64,000 nt of DNA from Nymphaea colorata (lineage: Eukaryota > Streptophyta > Magnoliopsida > Nymphaeales > Nymphaeaceae), in contig NC_045141.1 of NCBI RefSeq assembly GCF_008831285.2, forward strand, positions 24,847,315-24,911,314, read 5' to 3'. Below are positions 36,501 to 48,200 of this stretch, piece by piece. A model generated the notes under the pieces. The model was not told the origin of the DNA, ran no database searches, and saw only the letters and a program-made list of their open reading frames with translations. The stretch's first letter is position 1, and each line of letters begins with the position of its first letter. The position numbers were made by a program, and so were the translations under genes.

Positions 36501-39500
36501 ATTATTCGTAATCTCGGTTTGGTTCTTCGAAAAATTCCACAGGTAAATTTTCAATAACTTACCTCCAATTTATTCTTTTATTCTTGCTATTGATTTCTTC
36601 TAATTCATGCGTTCCAGTTTCAAATTTTAGATTTTGTTTTCTGACATGTATTTTGCAGATATCTGTTGATGTTGTTGGACTGGTGGATGAGTGGGCTGCT
36701 CGGTTTTTTGAGGAACTTGACTATGTGAATGAAGGAGAAAATGGGACACGTTTTGCCGAAATGATGAAAAAAGATCTTCCACAGGTTTCATATACGATCT
36801 TTTAGTTTCACTTTCATCTCTTGAAATATCTTTTAACTGTCCACGAACATGATAGGGGCTCATGCCTGAGTGGAATTTATTGATCCACGACAGGGAGCTG
36901 CCTTAACAGTAGGATGGAAATGAAACAGAATTTTTTTGTATGCTGAGTTAGATCTGACTCTTGATCTTGGTTTTGGATCATTGGACCAAGATCTGAATGT
37001 GCATTTAGATCAAATTCATGTTTAGGTGGATCTGGATCAATATTTAAAATTTTTAATCCAGATCTGATTTGGATATAGTAAAAATGTATCTAAATTCTGT
37101 TATATATGTAAAAAATTGTGTGCTTAACCATGTCTAGTCGGACACAGTACTAGGACATATACTTCAGATACAGATTCAGCTCATTGGGTGTTTTTGGATT
37201 TGGATCTAATATAATGCCTATTGAGTATGTTTCATTTGTAAAATAATTGTACATTTACTAATAAATCCTATTATTTGCTAACAAAATCTTGATTTACATG
37301 ATGGTACATTCTTATGAATTTTTTGGCTGATATAACTTGTCTAGCTATTTGAGGAAAACGTACCTTCATTCATTGGGATTGCTTATTTTGGTGTGTCATG
37401 GTTTTTGCTATATCCTTGTCTCACCAGTTGTTCACGAAACTTAACTCTTACCAACTTCCTGGAAGAATTCAAGAAAGTCAAATCTTGCTGATACAGTATC
37501 CATTGCTTTGTCCAAGGGTCCTGCTTCTACGTCATCATCTCTAAAGTTTGTTGAAAATTAAGTAGACTCGATACATTAGTTATTAAGAAGACTAGATCTC
37601 CATTTTTAACTTGAATAGTTCTAGTTAATAGAAGCCTTTTACTCTCTTGCTCTTATCATGTCAGTACTTCATAGATATACAACCATTCCAAATAAATAGT
37701 TAAATATAGTACTTGAAGTTAACAGCCAGGCCAAAGACAAAGTGGAATAGTTTTTTTGGGGCATATATCTTTCTTTTTGATGAATCTTGTTGAATAGCAT
37801 TTAAATATCAAGTTTTTGCACTTTATATATAGAATTCACAAATAACCTTTTCTGGTTGTACAAATTCTGATAATATTATTATGATTGTAAAGCAAACAAT
37901 TGTCAATTGACAGGTTGTTGTCCCAAAGACATATAGTAAGTACACTTCGAGAAGGGTTCTTACAACAGGATGGGTAGAAGGAGAAAAGTTATCTCAAAGT
38001 ACTGAAAGTGATGTTGGGGAGCTGGTCAATGTGGGAGTTATATGCTACTTAAAGCAGGTTATATTTGTGGGATTTTAGTGGTTTTATTTGGATACACTAC
38101 TTAGTTACCCTTTTTCCTTCATAATGCAATTTGTTTGTATGTCTTGTCTCAATTCTTTTATCATGGTATTGCATGCAAAAAGTTAAATCTCTTGTATGTG
38201 AGAAATAAGTTGCACATCATCTGTTCGATGACCTTTAATATAATTGAAAGTGGTTGGTTGAAGTTTGAACCTTTATTACAATAGAAGGATCTTCTGAACC
38301 TAGCCCTCCCCTTATTCTCTGATACTTATGTTTACAGTAATACGTGAACAAGGAAACAAAAGCTCCTCAAACAACCTCTTGGGAATCATGTTATCGAGTA
38401 TTTGTATCATGAGTTAAACAGGGTTATGCCATCATTTTTTATTATAAAGTGGCCTTCATGCAGCAGTTGATTGGTCATCTTTATTCTATTGTGACCAGCA
38501 TTATCTGTTGTTATTGTTAGGGAACTATCAGTTTTCATTGTTTATGTTTTCTGTTCCTAGGTTTACTACTTTTTCTGCCTGAGCATTATTGCTGTGCCCG
38601 CATATTCTATTGTTGGATACATTTAAGCGAGACAACTCACTGAAATAATTTGATGTGTGTGGTATTGCAGCTGCTTGATACTGGTTTTTTCCATGCTGAT
38701 CCACACCCAGGGAATCTGATACGAACTCCAGATGGCAAGTTGGCCATACTTGACTTTGGTAAATCTTTGTCTCTTTTGCTGTGAATTCTAAATATGCAAA
38801 CTCACAAATCAGATGCATTTGTAAATGGGAACCATTTTTAAACCTCTTTATCTTTGTGGTTAGATATTTCTTTTCAGCGTCTAAATGTGTTCTTCAATTG
38901 TAAAGTCTATTACACTTTCTGACTTGCATGACAGAAAGTCCTAACTCTGGTTCATGGAATAATGCCTTTTTCTCTCTTTAGGCCGTTGTTTTTCCATGTA
39001 TGGAGAGGACGTTACTAATAGTGATCTGATTTGCATATTTATCTAGATCTTTTGGGCTTTGCACAATTAAATTAAAATGCAATAGTAGTGTTGTTCTGAA
39101 TTGCTAAAAGATGACACACGAAGTAAGAAATCTATCATGATGTGCTGTAGACTTTTTGAAACTGTAAATTTTAAGAGGAGTTGCATGATATGTTATTGAA
39201 GCAAATATCGCTGCTTCCACAAAATTAACTTTTAAGTTAGTTTGACACACTTCCTTTCCCTATTCTTGGTTAATGACTTGTTAGAGAATCCTGTAGCATT
39301 TAGATGTTGTTGAATATGATAGCACACAGATCGTCAATGGCAACCAAATATTAAGGCTACCTTTCTTTTTTAAATGTTGTTGCAGGACTTGTCACTAGGT
39401 TAACTGATGATCAGAAATATGGAATGATTGAAGCAATAGCTCACCTTATTCATCGTGATTATGATGCCATTGTTAAAGATTTTGTGAACCTTGGGTTTAT

Positions 39501-42500
39501 CCCTGAGGGTGTTAATCTGGAGCCAATATTACCAGTTTTGGCTAAGGTTTTTGATCAAGCACTTGAGGGAGGAGGAGCAAAAAACATCAATTTCCAGGAG
39601 CTGGCATCAGACCTAGCCCAAATTACATTTGACTATCCATTCCAAATACCACCTTATTTTGCATTGATAATTAGAGCTATTGGCGTACTGGAAGGAATAG
39701 CTTTGGTTGGCGATCCTGATTTTGCCATTGTTGATGAAGCATATCCATATCTTGCACAGGTATTATTTTGCCTTCTACTTAATAAAACCCATTATTCCAA
39801 GAACCTTCCATGATCCTGCGTACTTACTTTCTTCTCATGGCTGTCAAATTCTTCTATGGACAAAAAATCTTTTGAATACCTTAAAAGTGTGATATTGTTC
39901 ATTTGTGTCTTTATGCTTGTTTTTGTTAGTTTCAAGAGCATTCCCCTAACAAATATAGTGGGAGACTACCCCCCCTCTCTCTCTCTCTGAGAAAACCAGC
40001 AGTGAAGATCATGCAATTGTCCTGATGTTATGGATATTCTTTTATTTGTTCTTCAACCTCATATTTGTTTCCCAACTGATGATGAAACTTATCTCATCAT
40101 TGTTGTGGTATGATCACTTTCTGAGGTTCCACCTAATAGTTATTTGGTTTTGCATCTCTTGCAGTGGTATATTGTTGGCCTCCATATAACATCCCACACA
40201 TATGAATGACTTCAGAATGATTTATAGGAAGTTTATGGACAATGGTACTTTTATACAGGTTCACTTACTGCCTTGCAGTCCTGGCTTATAGCACTTTTTG
40301 AAATTAAACTAAAACAAACGATGTTGTGGTTTGGCACGTATGAGGTTGGGTCTCAGGTTAGTGTTGGACTGTTGGAACGAGTTATTACAAAATGGCAAGA
40401 AAGCAATGTTCAGCTCTAGGACCTGGGTCTAACATACAAGGGTACATATTCATTATGGGGTTAGATTATTACAATGAGGGTGCACAGCATGCAGGTATTC
40501 TTGATATTCTTTTCAACTTCGGCCTCTCTTTCTTTCTCTATATATGTGTGATCAGGTCATATTGCTTGGCCGGCATTTCCTCTCAATTGTCCCCTGAAAG
40601 GCCTTCTACTGGTTTCATAGGGGGATTCTTTTTGTGACGGTTAAAAATCTTGCACCCTGCACTATGGGTGAATCCTAAATGGTTAAATTTATTGTGGTCA
40701 AAGGAACAGACACTGGCTTATGGTGAAAGGTTTTTGTTCCCGCTATCTCCTGATGTTCAGAAATGAAATTTTCTAGATTTTACTTTATATAAAGCGTAAT
40801 GAAGTTGGCTATGTATTGGAAATTGTTGTATAGTTTCAATCAAGACACTTAAATTCTCATTCTCATCTAAAAATGTCCCATGTTCAGATATATGCACTCC
40901 AACCAATTCATTGCGCTTTATTTTCGTTACTGGAATTTTGGTCTTGCATGCTTCATTTAATGTTGTGCTTGGTATTTTCTGAAAGCACTTTTTCCAATCT
41001 CTTTAATTTACCTGCCTTTGTCTTCTTCCTTATGCCAGAGACTATTGACTGATGAATCCCCTAGGTTGAGAAGTGCTTTACGGTACACCATATATGGAAA
41101 AAAAGGTGTTTTTGATGCAGAGAGATTTATTGATGTTATGCAAGCATTTGAAAATTTCATAGATGCAGCAAAAAGTGGAGGTGGGGAGGGACTAAATGGA
41201 GACATGGCTGGCCTTGGTATGTTGCAAGCTCGAAGTGTTTCTTTGCCAGTTATGTCAGCTAACACATCTCAAACAGAACAAGTTCAAACAAGAGCGGCAT
41301 TGGCATTCCTGTTGTCTGAAAAGGGCAATTTTTTCAGGGAGTTCATCTTAGATGAGGTACTTCTAAAAATTTGATTCAAATGAGAAAATTTATTTTTTTG
41401 AAGCAGATTAATTTTGAAAAAAATTCTCTCCATACCTCTTGATCATCACTGTGCATCACTTGCATATCATTCACTTTTGGCCTGACAAGTTATACCCATC
41501 TTAGATGAGGTACTTCTAAAAATTTGATTCAAATGAGAAAATTTAATTTTTTGAGGCGGATTAATTTTGAAAAAATTCTCCATACCTCTTGATCATCACT
41601 TGCATACACATTTTTTGGCCTGACAAGTTAGATATGTCAAGGCATTGACATTTGAATATAAGTTATGGTCTTGCGTTGGCTGCTGATTACTAGTATTGAC
41701 ATGATAAACAGATTGTGAAGGGAATTGATGCTGTCTCAAGGGAGCAACTGACACAAATATCTGCAGCCCTTGGAGTTCAAAGTTCAGCTCCCATTTTCAG
41801 CATGGTCCGCACCCTTGGACCCTTGAGACCTACTGCTTTGTTGCCTACGGTTACAGAGGAGGACAAAGTTGTATTAAACAATGTACAGAAGGTAGCTGAG
41901 TTTCTAACAAGTGGTTCTCCAGGATTAAGAACAATGGGCCAGGTAATTGGGAGTCTGCTTATATTAAAAAAAATGTTAGTGTATTTATCTTGCTCTTCTT
42001 ATGTCAGAATTTTGTAATGCCTTCCTTTTCCATGCTTTTTGTTTGACCTTATTACATAGGCGAGGTCGATTTAGGACCTGGCTTACAGTGTTTCCCTGCT
42101 TACCTAGAGAATTGTCTTGGCAAAGCAAAATTGTGGGACCTTCATCCCACAGGGTTCCTGCTTTGTCGTGTATAAGACTGTGTGCCTACATGAAGACCCA
42201 AATTTCAAACATGGAGAGGAATATCTCTATTACCGACCCTGAGACTGCTTGGCAGTCTCTTCAATGCGCAGCTATAGAGTGCTTATTTTCTCTCGCAACC
42301 AGATGCCTAAATAGAAAAAGTTTATTTGCATACTGAGAGACCGTAAATGTTGTTTGTCCAAGCAACGAACCAGGGGCACAACTGGGGGCTCCCTAGCTCT
42401 GGGAACTTTGACATAATGCCCTCTTCTCTTTTCTTTGAAAAAATGTCAAGGTTCCCACCATTAAATTTTCAAAAAACGTCAAAAACTACATGTATAGATA

Positions 42501-43044
42501 GTGCAAGCCCCTTTTGTACAGATTTTCTAGTTCCTCCTGGCATGCAAGGGATGTCAGTTTTCGAATACTTTATGTCAATTTACTCTCACAAAATTTATTG
42601 GTTTGTACATGTTCTCTCTGAAGGCTGATGTGGATGTGGTTCTACCTCATGTTTGAGTGTTACAAGCCATATTCTGCGGGCTGAGTCTCTCCAATGACAT
42701 TTCAGTTTCACATAACCTTTCTTTTTATTTCTAATGTGTCCTGTTTAAGGTGTCACAATCCATATTCTTCCGGCTCAGTATCTTCCAAGGATATCCCACT
42801 TCACATGACCTTTCTTTGCATTTCTAATTTATCCCGTTGATTTTTTTTATTTTTGTTGCATTAAAATGAAAGCCGATACTTATGCACTATCTTTATTATG
42901 GATTTACAGGAAGTAGACAGCCTGCGTGTTTTACAGGAGTTGCTTCCGGTCTTACCAAGCATCTCAGCTCGTGTACTTCCTGAGGTGCTAAGTCGTCTAA
43001 CTTCACGGGTAGCAGCAAGGCTACTGCGGGAGCTGTTCCTATGA
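33504..43044 (+). CDS. ABC1K3: ABC1K3 atypical kinase, chloroplastic
   Basis: An ABC1/ADCK-family kinase of plastoglobules that takes part in prenylquinone (tocopherol, plastoquinone) metabolism and stress tolerance together with ABC1K1. Thirteen coding exons join in phase: 33504-33728, 33824-33973, 34193-34369, 34815-34958, 36084-36189, 36394-36542, 36659-36784, 37914-38057, 38671-38758, 39386-39759, 41039-41356, 41712-41942 and 42910-43044, giving about 788 residues. The first 75 are Arg/Ser-rich, as in a transit peptide. Hallmarks are the KLGQ motif (206-209), the Ala-rich loop [10 protein letters not shown] (about 267-276), the VAVKVQRP lysine (288), EELD (335-338), HADPHPGN (415-422) and DFG (435-437). 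All catalytic residues are present. I assign the K3 subtype by recall of plant ABC1K3 sequence throughout the kinase domain and C-terminus. The start codon is the first in-frame ATG, so the N-terminus is less certain. Confidence 0.95.
41344..41630. repeat. 153-bp tandem duplication covering an ABC1K3 exon end and donor site
   Basis: CATCTTAGATGAGGTACTTC begins at 41344 and again at 41497. The first copy contains the end of the exon 39-to-41 kb series (exon 41039-41356) and its splice donor. The second copy repeats the last nine exon bases, the donor and about 130 bp of intron with small indels. It therefore adds a second copy of the donor inside the intron. Confidence 0.9.
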
Positions 43045-43453
43045 TGTACAACTGCTGATCGTTAGAGATGTACATTATCTTCATCTGATAAATTTTGAAT
43101 AGCATATCTTTTGTGTATATATTCTTTCCTATATGTGTAGGACCATGACCATGTGGTCCTAGAAGCAGTCTCATCAATTGTATATTGGACGGTGATTCTT
43201 TGAAAAAATATCACAGCATAGTTCTCTCTCTCTCTGTCTCCCCCACCCCAACCCCCAAAAAAAACACACGCACAGACACACAAATCAATTGCACACACAG
43301 ACACACACAAACTTGGGAATCGACCTTATTATTATGCAATAGCATCTTGTACTTGGTACATAAATACTGTGAGTCACAGGCTAGACCGGCTTTTTTTGGT
43401 TCTCGCAGGATTTTATTGCAGTTGCTGCTATGACACATGGCTGCTGGAGGAGT
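43045..43453. other. Convergent 3' interval between ABC1K3 and the minus-strand gene
   Basis: Only about 410 bp separate the two stop codons. It contains a (CT)n tract and a C/A-rich stretch (CCCCCACCCCAACCCCCAAA) at about 43220-43300. Both 3' untranslated regions must lie here or overlap. Confidence 0.6.
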
Positions 43454-43999
43454 CTAAGGTAACGGTTTCATTGTTTTGATTTTTAAAATGCAATGCAATG
43501 AGTAGGAGGTGATGCAAGTCAGAAATATTAAAAGTATCATGATAACAGTGGTAAAAAAATAGCCTTTGCCACTGCTGCTGTATCCGCAAGTTCTACAGCA
43601 GACCTCGATGCCTTCTCTACCCGAGTCCCCTTCACTTCCCTGGAAGAAAAAGGCTTGTCTGTTCCTCTCCACATGGTTCGTTACGTCTTGGTTGGCCCCA
43701 CTGCAAGGTGACTTGTCCAGCTCTACAAAGGCCCCGAGATCTCCCATGTTTATCTTACTCCCCAACAAAATGGAGTTGGCTGCGCCTTGTATATTATTGT
43801 TTACATATACGTTGATGGAACCACAGGCACATCTTTGACTCTGATTCTCACCGGGCTCTCCATTGATGACCATGGTAGCGCCTCTGTTGCTTCCATTCAG
43901 ACTGTTCCGGTCATGGCTGACTAGATGCATGCGTCTAAGTTTGACAATGAGGTCGCCGACACTCTGCTGAATTTCATTTTCTTCTCCTGTGGTTTCCAT
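43454..43999 (-). CDS. Unrecognised single-exon protein with C-terminal membrane anchor
   Basis: An open frame of 181 codons on the minus strand. The N-terminal part is acidic and polar (METTGEENEIQQSVGDLIVK). The middle holds a distinctive block, CACGSINVYVNNNIQGAANS followed by ILLGSKINMGD. There are several Cys residues, including a CCRTCG cluster near residue 134. The end is strongly hydrophobic (FFTTVIMILLIFLTCITSYS) and is followed by a short basic tail, which would make it a tail-anchored protein with its N-terminus in the cytosol. The composition looks genuinely coding and the opposite strand has no better frame. I do not recognise the family. It is convergent with ABC1K3 and divergent from PAM71. 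A TC-repeat (44005-44028) lies immediately upstream of its ATG, with a TTATATAG box just beyond. Expression evidence is lacking. Confidence 0.6.
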   Translation of the reverse strand: METTGEENEIQQSVGDLIVKLRRMHLVSHDRNSLNGSNRGATMVINGEPGENQSQRCACGSINVYVNNNIQGAANSILLGSKINMGDLGAFVELDKSPCSGANQDVTNHVERNRQAFFFQGSEGDSGREGIEVCCRTCGYSSSGKGYFFTTVIMILLIFLTCITSYSLHCILKIKTMKPLP

Positions 44000-45228
44000 A
44001 TCTTTCTCTCTCTCTCTCTCTCTCTCTCGATAAATGAAAGACTATATAAGGAGGTCATTCTCTTCCGAATCAACCCACTTTTGAAGTTTTTGTTCGCATT
44101 GAAACAAGGAATATCGTGTTCTAATGATTCTCTAATGATAGCATGTCCGGTTCTAATTGTTCTTCCTTTTTGGCGAACCAATGTGTTGGTGTGGATGTAC
44201 ACACAAGGCATATACCTTCTCCCCTTTCTTTAGATTCCAAGCTTAGAGAGAGAGAGAGAGAGAGAGGTCATGACAGCAAGGTTTGTGTGGAGTTCGTATG
44301 GATTCACTGGGTTCCTGATATAAAATTTTTGGGGATCCAAACAGATCCAAAAGACAATATATTAAAATATACTCATCTAACCACAAAACAAATAAGATAG
44401 TATCTAGATCTCATCTTATTTCTCATTCCCATTGTTCTGCAATATTTAACAAGTGATATAGCTTCTTTTTGAATTATGAAATCTTTCTGTTCGTCTGCCG
44501 TATCATACATACACAACTGAAACCGACAGAATACCGAGGACCACAAGCAAGCAAGTAGACGGAATGTGTACTGCAGACCGCACCTTGTTACTTCGACGTC
44601 CGGAGACGATGGCTCTTGCTAAAAGACAAAATGGGAATTCAACTTCCAATTCCAAATAGTAAGTTGCTATTTTTAAGCAAAATATATTTTAATCAGCGCT
44701 AATTTCATTAATTTTTCTAAGACCGGAGTTGCTAATTTTTTTCGTTAAAATAAAAACGCATTAAAATGACTAATTTATTTTAAGATGCTTTTGCTATCAA
44801 ATCATAATTAAGATAACGATACTGCATAAAAATATATCAATAATTTATTTTAAAGAGACCGGTTTTCTCTCTCTTTTCTGCAGAAGGATCCGCTAAGGTA
44901 ACAGCAGCCCACCTTCCCACAGAGAGTGAGGGATAAAAAGACAGTACACGTGTCCTTGGGTAATGCCATTTCTTGCCTCTGATAGAGTTTCAGTTTTCCC
45001 TCCTTCTCTCTCTCCCGTTCCCTCCACACTCTCCTCCCCTTGCTTCATCACCATCATCCTCCTCGCCTTCTACTTCTTCTTCCCTCTCTCTTTTAAGAGT
45101 GTGTGTGTGTGTGTGTGTGAGAGGGAGAGAGGTGTGTGAGTGTGCTTCGAAGCGCTTGGGGATAGTTCGTACTCCGCACCCGTCGACGTCGTCATGGTGC
45201 ATAATTGTTGAAAGATTCTGCGACGAAG
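44000..45228 (+). promoter_or_regulatory. Divergent promoter region and PAM71 leader with G-box
   Basis: The two ATGs at 43999 (minus) and 45229 (plus) are 1.2 kb apart. On the PAM71 side GGATAAAAAG (about 44931-44940) is a possible TATA box, followed by ACACGTGT with the G-box core CACGTG at 44947-44952. The leader is pyrimidine-rich (about 44995-45090), then has a (GT)n run at 45099-45119. ATG codons at 44963 and 45194 open short upstream frames; the second encodes only five residues. Other tracts are (TC)n at 44005-44028 and (GA)n at 44245-44267. Confidence 0.5.
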
Positions 45229-48200
45229 ATGCAAGGTTGCACGTGGCATTTGTCCGTCTCCGCTCCTTCTTCCACCTCTTACATAGGGAGCCACTGCCCG
45301 CTGCTCTGCTCCCCTCGATCCTCTCCCGCCAAGATCCCTTCGATTCGGCCGTCGCTGCCGGGCGTCCGATTCCGTGAGTCTTTTCCCGCCCCTGGCCTCA
45401 ACGGTTTCGTTTCCTGTGCTTTCTTCGCGTGTCTTTTGGTTTCCATTGTGGGAATTCAATGTCCGGATGAGAGTTCCCTACTCAATTGCTTATCCGAGGT
45501 CCGAGAGGTGGGTAGGCGGGTACATTTGGATTAGCGATCTAGGCGATTGATATAGCAGCTGCTGAGTCGAGGCATAATAGGATAGACTGCGGTGTCTCCG
45601 TGTCGCGTGGATTGCGTCTACGCATCAAGCCTCGTTGATGGCTTTGGATCCTTTTGTAGTCTCGCATGCACTTTGGGTGCACTATCTCTGGAATTTCTGG
45701 TCTTAAATTGCAATGCGTAGGCATCTGGTTTTCCTTCTTTCCTTGTTCCAGTTTTAAGCGGCGGGACAGCAATACGATTTTGTTTGAAGAATAGAAGAAC
45801 AGCGAGATTTTCCATCTTTTCCCGCTTCTCAAATTTAATGGGTCTCATTAGCGCACGTGCATGCAGTTACGTTTGATATTTTCTTCGTTTGCTTACTGTT
45901 GAGAAATTGAGAGGAGGTGCGCGGTAGATTTATGTGCTTATTGTCGTATCTTTGGCTTGTTCTGATCTGTTTATTAGGCATTATAGAATAACGCTAAATG
46001 TGCACTTGATTTTATAACGTTCAGAACATTTTGCGACAAATGGCTCCCTACTTGCCAAACGATCATAATGTACTCTTTTAGGAAGCATAACAACAACTGG
46101 ACACTCTTCGCATCTCTCTCTCTCTCTCATTGTTTAAAATTGAAATGTAAAGATATCAAAAACACTACTGTTATCCCATAATTATAGGTAAGTTGCTTCT
46201 TAACATTTTGTCTCTTAAAAAGTTAAGGTATCTTAAGAATTACATAAGATTGTCCTTGTCAGTGCCTTCATTCTCACGGGAAAGATGAACCAAAGTGGTT
46301 TGAGTGTCTGCCACCTTTCATAATGTTGACAAAGTTATGACTTTCATTTTAAGGGGATTTGCTTTTCCAGAATACGAAGCATTTATTTCATGTAATATGT
46401 GATTATGAGCTGATAGTTCTATTGTTCCACGAGGTTTATTTGCATAGCCTGATTCGATTTACCTTACCATTTTTTTTTTTGGGTTTTGTTTGTTTTGTTT
46501 CTTAGTTCTAGGGAGAGCTAGGAATACATTGAGGTCAGATTTGGTTCGGAAAAGATTGAGAATTCAAGGATACAATGCCAACGTTGGAGTTGGTAGTTTT
46601 GGTGCAGATGACAAACAAGACGACCAGGAAATCTCTGGAAGACCAGTCTCAGATGATTTAGCAAAAGAGTAAGCATTGATCTCATCTAATTCCACATGGA
46701 ACACCTTGGACATTTGGAGCTAACGGAAGTTGATTGATACTTAGGTGGTTAACTGATTCCCGTTTGCATTTTTCTGTTGTCAACAAGGTCACCGTTCTCC
46801 TTGGGTAGATTCATCTTGTTAAGTGTTAAGTGTTAGGAACAAAGCAATTAAATTTGTTATATTAACACATTTTTTTTGTTTCCAATGTCTTTTCTCTCCC
46901 CAAAGATGAGTAATTAACTGAAAAACTAGGCTGCAAGTATCATCCATTAAGGGAAGCTGCAGAAGGTTTCTAAATCGAAATATTTACTGTATTTGCTGGT
47001 TGGGGCATTGAAGGCTAGTGCCAAGTGTTTCATGGTGCAAAAACAGATCATGGCATGCCAGAGACGTGCAGGCATGTTCTCCTGGTACATTGCCAAGTTC
47101 AGAACCTGATGACTAACTTTGTTCTTCAAGTTCAAACACTGAAACTTTCTCGTTTTGATGGGAAAATCATTTGTTTCTTGCAGAAACTGAAGGGTTTCTC
47201 CACTTTATTTGATTGAACAGACTTGCTAATAATACCATCCAATTTCTTCTTGAAGATCAATATCGAGTTAGACTAAATAACAACTGCCAATTCTTGAAGT
47301 AACCATAATATTTTAAGGCCTTTAGCCTTTCTTTTTTGTGCTGCCTGTAGTAAGACTGTTGTATGACTTCACAAAATCTATTTATCTCTGCTTACAGGCT
47401 TCTGGTCTGTGTTCAGAGGCCCCAGACATTCCTCAAGGCACTGATCTTACCTCCACATGCATATGTACATTGGAAAGACGATTCAACAGTTTATACCAAT
47501 GGCAAGATAAATCCATTGATCTACCATGTTTAGCTTTTAACTGTAGGTCATTCAAATTTTAATTGCTTTCCGATTAGGAGGTAACCACATAGGCATCTCT
47601 ATCTAGTAGCATAGGAAAAACTCCTCAAGTCTCTTCATCTGTGTCATCCTCTCTATAGAAGCACCAAAACCCAAGAAGCAGTGCATTCTATTGCGATATA
47701 GGTTAGCCGCAAAATTTCTTTTTTATAGGCAGTTTTATTTTTGGGTCATCAACCAGTTTATGTCTAAATTTTTTGTACATTGAACAATCCATGAGTGCAT
47801 TGAGTTGCAAAAACAGGCTCACGCTTCATATTATGAAACCTTTATTTGCAACTAATGGTGTGAAAGGCAAAAATGTTCTTGAATGTGCATAATGCAAATG
47901 TACATGAGATATGCCTATAACCTGAATAGTTTTTTGTGGTTCCTGTATCTGTTGTACACCACTGTTGCTACATTATTTTCTTCATCCAAATCATGAAACA
48001 GAGAACGGTTTATCCGCATGAGGAATTATCTTTGAAGCAAGGGCTTATCTTCTGATATATGGGTCACTATCACCATAAATTTACACAGCTTTTTTGCGTC
48101 TCATGGAAGGCTGAAGTTGTACATGTAGTTGTTCTTTGTTCATGGTAACTAGCTTTAGCTAACTGCTAAGCTGGAAATTAACTGCTCTTTTTCTTCAGTG

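Noticed and set aside
45070..45459. 129-codon minus-strand frame over the PAM71 first exon
   Set aside because: It is an antisense shadow of the transit-peptide exon and the GT repeat (a run of His-Thr), not an independent gene.
47338..47562. Exon-like segment after TTACAG at 47399 in the first large PAM71 intron
   Set aside because: The phase left by exon 46506-46668 joins directly to 48199 with an open frame. Inserting this segment in that phase leads to a stop, so it is not needed.
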